29,004 nt of DNA from a virus, in IMG/VR virus record IMGVR_UViG_3300036846_000067, positions 1 to 29,004 of that record; one strand, written 5' to 3'. Of the stretch, positions 15,956-22,165 are shown one piece after another. Position numbers and translations under genes: made by a program. The notes below the pieces were generated by a model. It searched no databases, had not been told where the DNA came from, and saw only the letters and a program-made list of their open reading frames with translations. Each line of letters opens with the position of its first letter. The first letter of the stretch is position 1.

Positions 15956-15974
15956 CTTGCGCCAATGGCGCAAG
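15956..15974. promoter_or_regulatory. Perfect 8-bp inverted repeat at the start site of the terminase promoter (operator candidate)
   Basis: CTTGCGCC and GGCGCAAG are separated by AAT, a perfect palindromic arm pair. It overlaps the last two bases of the -10 box and covers the expected transcription start. There is no T-tract on either strand, so it is not an intrinsic terminator. The geometry is that of a repressor or activator operator, or of a hairpin at the RNA 5' end that might stabilise the transcript. Confidence 0.55.
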
Positions 15975-16001
15975 CCTAGCGTCGTCTGCAGTGGATGTCA
16001 A
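15973..16001 (-). promoter_or_regulatory. Consensus sigma-70/SigA-type promoter for the packaging and virion operon
   Basis: On the minus strand a perfect TTGACA (16001-15996) is followed after 17 bases by TAGGCT (15978-15973), a canonical actinobacterial housekeeping promoter. Predicted transcription start is near 15966, giving a leader of roughly 24 bases before the TTG of the small terminase. The -35 box overlaps a GATCTTG heptamer. The position, after the resolvase and before terminase, fits a promoter for the late operon, although the tight upstream packing shows it is not the only source of transcripts. Confidence 0.72.
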
Positions 16002-16072
16002 GATCTTTTCCGAAACGTCCGGGTATCTCCCCTGATCGACTTTATGTCCGTTTCACAGCAGCCAACACCTTG

Positions 16073-16594
16073 CTAGTCAAGATCCCTTGGGTCAAGCATC
16101 TCCTCATGAAGTTCTGGGATCTGCCGCACACGCCTGATGTACGTGAGGCCATGCCTGATGGCATCGTTGGCGTGCGGCTGACCAGGCAGCCATTGGTTCG
16201 TTTGCTTGAGATGATCGTCACTGATGGTGGTCTTGGCCATGCTCGCTGACTGGGTACACCATCTGATGCGATCTTGCCATAGCAACTGGGTCAAGGCAGC
16301 TGTGATCCTCACTGGTGACAAGAACCAACGTTGCTGGTTGAGGATGCGAGGCACAAAGTCCTCGATCACCACAGCAACGTTGCCATGATTCTTGCGCGCC
16401 ACAAGGATCAACTTGTACAGGTCGGCTGCCTGTTGGTGCTCATCACCACCAATCTGAGTGGCGATGATGCCAAGATCGCCATCGCTGTGCGGGACTTGAT
16501 CGAGCCTGGCGTCAGGCACCAAACACCAACCTGTTGTCCCACCAGGATCGATGGCGAACGCGCTGACAACGCTGAATCTGTCGATCTTGGGCAC
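16073..16594 (-). CDS. RuvC-like Holliday junction resolvase
   Basis: This RNase H-fold nuclease cuts branched DNA such as Holliday junctions, needed to clear recombination and replication branches before packaging. Acidic residues appear as FAIDPGGTTGW near the N-terminus (first catalytic Asp), VVIEDFV (Glu), and HANDAIRHGLTY near the C-terminus (Asp), the usual RuvC-like trio. The product is about 173 residues. I choose the GTG at 16594, which has AGGAG five bases upstream; the frame is open to a GTG at 16627, but that start lacks a ribosome site and lies in the repeat region. The gene stands first after the noncoding repeat array, between replication and packaging genes. Confidence 0.8.
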   Translation of the reverse strand: MPKIDRFSVVSAFAIDPGGTTGWCLVPDARLDQVPHSDGDLGIIATQIGGDEHQQAADLYKLILVARKNHGNVAVVIEDFVPRILNQQRWFLSPVRITAALTQLLWQDRIRWCTQSASMAKTTISDDHLKQTNQWLPGQPHANDAIRHGLTYIRRVRQIPELHEEMLDPRDLD

Positions 16595-16616
16595 CACATC
16601 TCCTATGTCATAAGGG

Positions 16617-16646
16617 ATTTTAGACACAAGACGTTAGACGACACAA
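16617..16646 (-). promoter_or_regulatory. Possible weak promoter before the resolvase gene
   Basis: The minus strand has TTGTGT (16646-16641) and TAAAAT (16622-16617) spaced 18 bases apart. The -10-like box is good, the -35 box matches only three of six positions and lies within the repeat array. It would start transcription near 16610, just before the AGGAG that serves the GTG at 16594. This is a suggestion only. Confidence 0.25.
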
Positions 16647-16912
16647 GACGTTGACCAAGACGTTTGTCGATCATCGCCATAGCCCTGTTAGACGGGCTAG
16701 ACGTTTTAGACGTTTCATTGGCAAAGTTTGTAATGGTAACAATTTTCAAGATCGTTTAGGGAGTGAGAGCTACAGGAGAGATAGGCTCGGAAACGTCTAG
16801 TCCGTCTAGAACGGCTGTGACAGTCCGATGACACCCGTTTGCCCCGATTCACAAGACGTTACCTCGTTTTTCTGCGTCTAGGTCAACCCGCTTGATCAAG
16901 CGCGCTAGCCAG
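16628..16912. repeat. Repeat-rich noncoding region with AGACG(TTT) iterons; origin or multi-site operator candidate
   Basis: This 285-base gap has no plausible gene and is AT-richer (43-45% GC in 16681-16800) than its surroundings. It holds about eleven copies of a core AGACG, mostly as TAGACGTTT or CAAGACGTT. Forward copies begin near 16629, 16636, 16646, 16658, 16690, 16699, 16708 and 16854. Reverse copies (CGTCTA) lie near 16794, 16803 and 16875. Two 18-base blocks, TAGACGG[G/A]CTAGACGTTT, at 16689-16706 (plus) and 16791-16808 (minus) form an inverted pair around an 84-base centre that includes an AT-rich stretch (16716-16760). This layout resembles phage or plasmid origins with iterons and an unwinding region, and also operator arrays. 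The neighbours, a primase-helicase and a resolvase, favour an origin, which is inference. Confidence 0.65.
16889..16902. repeat. 14-bp perfect palindrome just after the primase-helicase gene
   Basis: CGCTTGATCAAGCG reads the same on both strands and starts 11 bases past the stop of the primase-helicase gene on the minus strand. No T-tract follows on either strand, so it is a poor intrinsic terminator. It could be a binding site for a dimeric protein or a transcript-end hairpin. It contains a central GATC. Confidence 0.45.
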
Positions 16913-19831
16913 TCAAAGTTCGTGTCTGTCGTCCCCAACGAAACGATATGGCACACGCCAGGCTCTGGTCTGAGGTGCCTTGTTGGGCCACAAGACTGAT
17001 TTCGATGGTTGACGATCCATGTTCGTGAAGCCAGGCCTGCCCTCTAGCAGCTTGCCTAACACCCGCGAGCCATTGGTGCCAGCTGCGATCAACTTGCCAA
17101 GCAGCGACTGGGTGTTGGTGTCCCATGGCTGATACGATCGTGCGAAGCTGCTACCATCCAAGCCACCAGATGAGTCAATACCTGTGACCCTGAAGCTGCC
17201 CTCACCACGCGATTCAGCCATGGCTTCATTCTGAAGGTGAATTTTGATCTCTTCACACAACCCAGTCGTGCCAACAACCGTGCCATCAGCGGCCCTGACC
17301 CGCACCCAGCGTGAATCGCTTGTGAAGTATTGATCGATTTCATCCTCAACAGCGACGTGCGTGGCGCTCTTGATCGATGGCGCAATGTTGGGCAAGTAGT
17401 CGCCACCACGAGCCAGGCATCTGAGCCAGCCATCAAGCGCCCATTGCAGCCAGAAGTCAGCCATCGCTTGTGAGGCCGCGGACTCACCATGTCGGCCACG
17501 CACAAGTCTCAGACCACGCTGCATTGCCTTGCTCACAGCGTGATTCATGGGCTTGGCGTCGCCAGCTTCAAGGTCGATGACGATGCCCTTGGCAGTCTCT
17601 TCAGACATGTCTTGGCCAGGTGGCTCCTTGCTAGCCATAATGCGTTGGGCACGCTCAATCTCCTCAGGTGGCCTGAAGCGTATCGCCCAGGGGATGACAA
17701 CCAGCCTCGCAGCGATGGCGTCGTTGAAGCCGCCAGCCTCCATGAAGTTGTGGTTGCTGGTCAGCAGAGTTGTTGCGACGTTCTCAACCAGGCTGTAGTT
17801 CATGTATGCCTTGCGGGCCGTGAAGGATTGCTCGCCGGTGAGCATCTTTGCTGCTTCAGGGTCGATGCCCTGCTCGCCAACCTCCTTGATCACCAGCATC
17901 CTGCGACCAGACAAGCCAGCCAGTGCATAGATCTTGTTGTTGCCAGACGCCTTGCGGGCCAGAGCATCAGCCTGGATTTCCCATGAGAGTGGGCCAAGGG
18001 CATGCTGCAGACCTTCCAGCAGAGTTGATTTGCCAGAGCGCGTTACGCCTTGCATCACGAACAACTTTGGCGACATCTGACCCCACAGACACCAGCCCGC
18101 AATCTCTTGCAGTGTGAGGGTTATCTCTGGGTCACGATGCCAGTCAGAGAGCAATCGCTGGCAACTTTCACGCGTGGCGATCACATTAGGGTCATCACCT
18201 GTCACCAATCTGCCTCGCGTTGTCTGCGACATAAACAAGTTGCGTCCACTCAAACCAGTGACAACCTTGATCTTGTGCCCAACGTTGTTGCCCGCATCAA
18301 CAAAGGGATCTTCAAGATCGACAACCCCATCAGGCGTTGCGAGCAGGTAGTAATGGCTATCCCAAGTCTCACCAAACTCAGGCAATGGCCTGAACATTGA
18401 GCTGCGCTGTGCCATGCTGACAATGTTGTTGATCTGCCCTGTTGACTGTGATCGTTTGGCCCACTTCTTCAGCATGGCGCCAACACCCTTGTTGCCAAGG
18501 GCAAATTGCTGGTCGGCCTCCTCACTGACCCTGCCTGCGATCATGGTGGCATGATCGTGTATGCGTGTCTTGGCTTCCTCCCAGTGATAGCCTGACCACC
18601 ACATCCAGCCGTGAACTTCATGGAACATGAGGAATGGGAAGTAGTTTTGAAGTCGATACATGTTGGCAAGATCAGACGTCAGCACATCTGGATCACGCGA
18701 GTCCATGAGTGCTCGTTTGAAGTGGCCCAGGATATGGCCTAGCGTTATCTCATCACCAGGCTTTGGCATGTGCTCATCGACAGATCGCTTGTACGCTTCA
18801 GCACCACTGGCCTCAGCCAGCTGTGCGTACGTCCAGCCACTACGCGATGCTTTGTACGCCATGTGAAATGCACCCTGGTGTCGCGAGCCTTGAGACATAG
18901 CATAGCTCACACCCCACTCAACCAGTTCTTCAAGTGAAGCTGTCCTGAAGTTGACACCAGCACTAGCAACAGGCGGCAGCATGGTGTCTGAGAGCACAAG
19001 ATCGACATCAAGCAGCCCATCAGGGAAGTTGCCAGCGATCACCTTGAACAGCCAAGATGGTCCGAGTGAGTGAGGATCAGCGCCAGACCTGCGACGTTCC
19101 TCACGCGACCACACGATGAAGTCTGATAGGTCCCAGCCATCCATCATTCCAGTTGCTTCAAACCCGGGACTGGCACGCAGGTCAATGGCAATGATCTCAA
19201 GATCGCTCAACTCATCGTGCTCAGCGATGAATGGCTTCAGCGTGTTGTACCAGATCTTGCTGCCTCGACGCCCAGCCTCATCGCAGTCGAACACGATGGC
19301 CAGATTCTCAAAGCTTGACAGCAAGGCTATCGCTGGTGCCTCACCACCCATCTCAGCCAAGATGTGCTCAAGCCTGACTGCCGCTGTCTCACCATCTGTC
19401 CAGCACGTCGCGGCGAACCCCGCACAGCGCAGCATGATCGTGTCCCACTCGCCGGCGCACAGGAACAACGTTCTGTTCCACTTGATCGGCAGTGGATCGC
19501 TTATCTGCCTTATGATCCATGGCAAGTCCCAAAGTCTGCCGTATGTCTGACCACTGATGTGGCCACGTCCACCAGACAGCCACTTTGTTTCCTTGTCGCC
19601 ACGCCATGCCTTGGCGAATCTGATCTGGCCATGGACATCACAACATGGCAAGCACCATCGGCCGCTCTCTTGATCCCAACCAAGTCCAAGTGATGATGCC
19701 ATGATCATCTTGTCTGGATCAATGAACTTACGTCGGTCAGCCAGTCGCTTTGCCAGATGTCGTGTCAGTGCTGCTTGGCGAGTCGCCCACCACTCATCAT
19801 TGACCTGTTCATGTCTCCAATCACGAGCCAT
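16913..19831 (-). CDS. Primase-helicase (TOPRIM plus SF3/D5-type ATPase)
   Basis: This 972-residue protein would unwind DNA and make primers at the fork. Residues about 40-240 form a primase region with Cys residues (WCLPCCDVHGQI) and a TOPRIM-like fold: LFLCAGEWDTI (Glu128), then AIVFDCDEAGRRG (Asp182/184), then DGWDLSDFI. A middle domain lies before a D5/SF3 ATPase with Walker A GVTRSGKST (595-603), a Walker B-like RRMLVIKEVGEQ (643-654, with Lys-Glu), sensor TTLLTSNHN (687-695) and an Arg finger region (AIAARLVVIPW, about 705-715). The C-terminal 200 residues likely form a DNA-binding or regulatory tail. The ATG overlaps the upstream stop as TAATG. It lies directly next to the repeat array, fitting an origin-binding initiator. 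Confidence 0.88.
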   Translation of the reverse strand: MARDWRHEQVNDEWWATRQAALTRHLAKRLADRRKFIDPDKMIMASSLGLGWDQESGRWCLPCCDVHGQIRFAKAWRGDKETKWLSGGRGHISGQTYGRLWDLPWIIRQISDPLPIKWNRTLFLCAGEWDTIMLRCAGFAATCWTDGETAAVRLEHILAEMGGEAPAIALLSSFENLAIVFDCDEAGRRGSKIWYNTLKPFIAEHDELSDLEIIAIDLRASPGFEATGMMDGWDLSDFIVWSREERRRSGADPHSLGPSWLFKVIAGNFPDGLLDVDLVLSDTMLPPVASAGVNFRTASLEELVEWGVSYAMSQGSRHQGAFHMAYKASRSGWTYAQLAEASGAEAYKRSVDEHMPKPGDEITLGHILGHFKRALMDSRDPDVLTSDLANMYRLQNYFPFLMFHEVHGWMWWSGYHWEEAKTRIHDHATMIAGRVSEEADQQFALGNKGVGAMLKKWAKRSQSTGQINNIVSMAQRSSMFRPLPEFGETWDSHYYLLATPDGVVDLEDPFVDAGNNVGHKIKVVTGLSGRNLFMSQTTRGRLVTGDDPNVIATRESCQRLLSDWHRDPEITLTLQEIAGWCLWGQMSPKLFVMQGVTRSGKSTLLEGLQHALGPLSWEIQADALARKASGNNKIYALAGLSGRRMLVIKEVGEQGIDPEAAKMLTGEQSFTARKAYMNYSLVENVATTLLTSNHNFMEAGGFNDAIAARLVVIPWAIRFRPPEEIERAQRIMASKEPPGQDMSEETAKGIVIDLEAGDAKPMNHAVSKAMQRGLRLVRGRHGESAASQAMADFWLQWALDGWLRCLARGGDYLPNIAPSIKSATHVAVEDEIDQYFTSDSRWVRVRAADGTVVGTTGLCEEIKIHLQNEAMAESRGEGSFRVTGIDSSGGLDGSSFARSYQPWDTNTQSLLGKLIAAGTNGSRVLGKLLEGRPGFTNMDRQPSKSVLWPNKAPQTRAWRVPYRFVGDDRHEL

Positions 19832-20067
19832 TAGCAGTTGTCGCCACCTGACATGTACGCAACTTTAGCAAGATCAAGCGCGTGCAACACAGGCAGTGTA
19901 GGATGGTGCTTTGTTATCACGTGTGACTCGATGCCATGCCAACCGCCATGATCCCAGACTTTCATGGTGAGACAGTCTGCATCGAAATCAGCCACAAGAT
20001 CACGACAAATGTCCCCAACAGGATCAAAACGATCTTGTTGCGATCTTGCCCAGTCAAGCAAGTTCAT
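19831..20067 (-). CDS. Small YozE/SAM-like protein
   Basis: The product has 78 residues. It starts MNLLDWARSQQDRFDPVGDICRDLVAD, which resembles the YozE SAM-like pattern ('F..WL..q...ddpvGdlA.Di..D'), then has a strand or helix part with ITKHHPTLPVLHALDLAKVAY. The family is a small helical bundle of unknown function, common in Gram-positive phages. The ATG at 20067 overlaps the preceding stop as ATGA and its own stop overlaps the primase start, so it is translated in one chain with its neighbours. Confidence 0.55.
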   Translation of the reverse strand: MNLLDWARSQQDRFDPVGDICRDLVADFDADCLTMKVWDHGGWHGIESHVITKHHPTLPVLHALDLAKVAYMSGGDNC

Positions 20068-20444
20068 TGTCCTCCATCCTCGCCCTCAGCCTTCCATGCC
20101 TCAAGATCATGTCGTTGCTTGGTAGTTGCTGGTGGTCCATCAAGCAGAACATCAGCCAGACGTTCCCTTTTCTTGCCACGCTCACCTAGTATGATGTCAG
20201 CCAGGGTGTCGAAGCGTCTATATGTCGCAGCTGTTGCCTTGGTGATGGCATCGTTGAGTGATTCCTGATACCTGGCCAGACCAGCTGCCACCTCATCCTC
20301 GATGCGCCTGTCAATGGTTGGCGCGAGTGCCTCAACTACATCCAGCATCTCACGCTTGACTTGCCTGGCATCTTTGATGGCCTCGTGCATCTCACGCGTT
20401 GCCCGCTTGATCGCAGCAAGATCCGCTGCCGTGGCCTCATCCAT
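20064..20444 (-). CDS. Small helical protein, likely coiled coil
   Basis: This 126-residue protein is almost entirely helical. It starts MDEATAADLAAIKRATREMHEAIKDARQ and shows heptad-like spacing of Leu, Ile and Ala with many Lys, Arg, Glu and Asp residues, then ends with a Gly/Asp-rich tail. I choose the ATG at 20444, eight bases inside the end of the thyX gene; the longer frame to 20597 overlaps thyX fully and has no matching composition. I do not recognise a family. It may scaffold replication proteins, but nothing in the sequence shows that. Confidence 0.55.
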   Translation of the reverse strand: MDEATAADLAAIKRATREMHEAIKDARQVKREMLDVVEALAPTIDRRIEDEVAAGLARYQESLNDAITKATAATYRRFDTLADIILGERGKKRERLADVLLDGPPATTKQRHDLEAWKAEGEDGGQ

Positions 20445-21444
20445 CAGCCTTGCCGATCCGCAGTGATGCGCTTGGGATGAACGTCCGGTTGTTCTCCTTG
20501 GCCCACTCAAAGTCACACTGACCCTCGACATGCTCCCAGCCCTGGAACGTGCACATGTGCTCGTGATGCTCGACAGCAACATCGAGCACGCTCTCACCCA
20601 TCTGGTGCGTCACTGAGTTTGGCCCGGTGCGCTCGCAGCTGATCTTGGGCTCAGCACCAGTGCCGATCACCCATGGTGAGTCATTGATGAGCAGCTTGCC
20701 CATCTCACGCACGACAGCTACAATTTCCCAGTTGAACATCGAGCAGGCACGATAGCTATACACAGCAAGGAACTCACGCAGCGTGTACTCGCAGAGGATG
20801 TAGTTGGTGGTGCCCTCAGGCAAGATGTATCTGGCATCCTGATAGCTGACGTCTGCCTTGCATGCCAACTCATAGGCGATGCGGGAGTAACTGAGAGCAC
20901 GCTGCCAGGCAGCTTGCAGTTCAAGATCCTCATGCATCTTGCGCCAGACTGACTCTGGCACACGAACGTTTGGCCCCAGACCATCTGGCTTGGCATACCT
21001 GGTTGCTCGCTGCGACTGCTGGTGGAATCCCGCACGACGCGAGCGCACGAGTTGGTGGGTGCAAGCGCGACTCACGCCACCAACTTCAAAGACCAACACG
21101 AACGCTTCCATGACAGCCTGCAGGCCGCCGCGCAAAAGATCTTGCCACTCATCGCCCTCAATCCCAGTGGCCATAGGCGACTCAACATCCACGCCAGTCG
21201 TTGCGTTGAGGGCACGCGACATGATCGCCGCCATGTTGGTCTTGCTCGGCAGACCTTGAAGCAGGCGCACCGTGATGCCATCGACACCAACATCGTTCAC
21301 GCTCTCAGCCAAGGGTGAAACGTGATGCCAGTTAGTCTGCTCGTTGATCGAGTCCTTGTTGAACGCGATGTCACGCAGCAATGGCCGGTGATCGAAGTAG
21401 TCCCAGTTGCGAGACCACGTGCCGGCAGGATCGTTGTCTGTCAT
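20437..21444 (-). CDS. thyX: Flavin-dependent thymidylate synthase (ThyX-like), enlarged
   Basis: ThyX makes dTMP from dUMP using FAD and methylene-tetrahydrofolate, raising thymidine supply for phage DNA. The family motif RHR-x7-S appears as RSRRAGFHQQS at residues 134-144, with His replaced by Ser, followed by QRATRY. A helical region follows with TNYILCEYTLREFLAVYSYRAC and EIVAVVREMGKLL, the common C-terminal substrate-binding region of ThyX. At 335 residues it is roughly 100 longer than bacterial ThyX (about 220-250), with extra sequence at both ends. The ATG at 21444 overlaps the preceding stop as ATGA. The neighbours, DUF1599-like and DnaE, fit a DNA synthesis operon. Confidence 0.86.
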   Translation of the reverse strand: MTDNDPAGTWSRNWDYFDHRPLLRDIAFNKDSINEQTNWHHVSPLAESVNDVGVDGITVRLLQGLPSKTNMAAIMSRALNATTGVDVESPMATGIEGDEWQDLLRGGLQAVMEAFVLVFEVGGVSRACTHQLVRSRRAGFHQQSQRATRYAKPDGLGPNVRVPESVWRKMHEDLELQAAWQRALSYSRIAYELACKADVSYQDARYILPEGTTNYILCEYTLREFLAVYSYRACSMFNWEIVAVVREMGKLLINDSPWVIGTGAEPKISCERTGPNSVTHQMGESVLDVAVEHHEHMCTFQGWEHVEGQCDFEWAKENNRTFIPSASLRIGKADG

Positions 21445-21755
21445 GTCTGTTCCTCCATCTGTAGTTTCATGGCGAGTGCCATGACTGCGTACACAGCCTT
21501 GTCGAGATACGTGTCAGCCAGCGACTCATCAGCGACGTCTGGCTTCAAATCGTTGCCCACAAGGTTGGCGATGCGCAAGATCTTTTGAAACTCGTGTAGG
21601 TCAGCCAGCCATGGTAGCTGAACCTTGAACGCCTGAGCTGTGATCCTGTAGTTGTCGAACTCATGACTTGGCTCAGCGTAGTCGTGTGACTTCTCAGCCC
21701 ACTTGTCAAAGATGCGCATCAGGGCCAGCCGCATCGCTGCCTCATCAGTCATCAT
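21441..21755 (-). CDS. DUF1599-like protein (possible nucleotide modification associated domain)
   Basis: The product is about 104 residues. It has the sequence AEKSHDYAEPSHEFDNYRI, then KILRIANLVGND, then ESLADTYLDKAVYAVMALA. These match the pattern of DUF1599 ('k..DYa....efdNfr', 'kv.R..nL....', 'E.v.Dt..Dla.Yavmal'), a family tied by gene context to nucleotide or base modification in phages. I start at the ATG at 21755 overlapping the upstream stop as TGATG; the next codon is also ATG. Position just before thyX suits nucleotide metabolism. The biochemical activity is not established. Confidence 0.65.
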   Translation of the reverse strand: MMTDEAAMRLALMRIFDKWAEKSHDYAEPSHEFDNYRITAQAFKVQLPWLADLHEFQKILRIANLVGNDLKPDVADESLADTYLDKAVYAVMALAMKLQMEEQT

Positions 21756-22003
21756 CAGATGCCCATCCTGTCTGCCCATGTCCTGATGTACTCTCGCATG
21801 GCCCAGTAGTCCACATCATCCATCTGGCGTGGACGCTGCCCAACAAACTTGCGGATCGCATCGAGCGCTGCCCATCGTTCCGCATCAGTCTGGTATCGCA
21901 CTGATGCGTTCTCGATTGCCTTCAGCATCTTGTAGGCAGCAGCGATGATTGGCTCTTGCGCTGGTTGATGCCTGATGGGTATCCTTGGCACCTCTTGTGT
22001 CAC
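21755..22003 (-). CDS. Hypothetical small protein
   Basis: The product has 82 residues and is helical in its middle and C-terminal parts (IIAAAYKMLKAIENASVRYQ, then ALDAIRKFVGQ), with aromatic residues near the end (DYWAMREYIRTWADRMGI). The start is GTG at 22003, overlapping the preceding stop as GTGA, and its own stop overlaps the next ATG. No motif is recognised. It is probably real because of the coupled overlaps on both sides. Confidence 0.5.
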   Translation of the reverse strand: MTQEVPRIPIRHQPAQEPIIAAAYKMLKAIENASVRYQTDAERWAALDAIRKFVGQRPRQMDDVDYWAMREYIRTWADRMGI

Positions 22004-22158
22004 TGGTGTTTCATCTCCTCAGCCTCATCGCGCTCAGCCTCACATGAGTACAAACATGGGATGCAGAGTTGTGGACTGGTGAAGACATGCCCATGATCGG
22101 CAGCCTCATTCTTGCATGGCCGGCCATGATGGAACAGCTCCCAGTCGCACTCACACAT
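22000..22158 (-). CDS. Small Cys-rich, probably zinc-binding protein
   Basis: The product has 52 residues from the ATG at 22158, seven bases past the end of dnaE; the longer frame reaches into dnaE and is dropped. It carries Cys/His in the order C-x-C, then HH, C, H-x-H, then C-x2-C and a final C (MCECDWELFHHGRPC, then LCIPCLYSC), then an acidic tail. This spacing could bind one or two zinc ions. Small proteins of this kind are common in actinophages, but their role is unknown. The stop overlaps the next GTG as GTGA. Confidence 0.55.
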   Translation of the reverse strand: MCECDWELFHHGRPCKNEAADHGHVFTSPQLCIPCLYSCEAERDEAEEMKHQ

Positions 22159-22165
22159 CACCACT

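Noticed and set aside
16718-16750. Promoter-like boxes in the repeat region centre (TTGGCA on plus; TTGAAA on minus).
   Set aside because: Neither has a matching -10 box at 16-18 bases, and there is no plus-strand gene to drive.
16889-16902. Palindrome considered as an intrinsic terminator of the replication genes.
   Set aside because: No T-run follows on either strand, and the stem is only five pairs if GATC is the loop. It is listed as a palindrome only.
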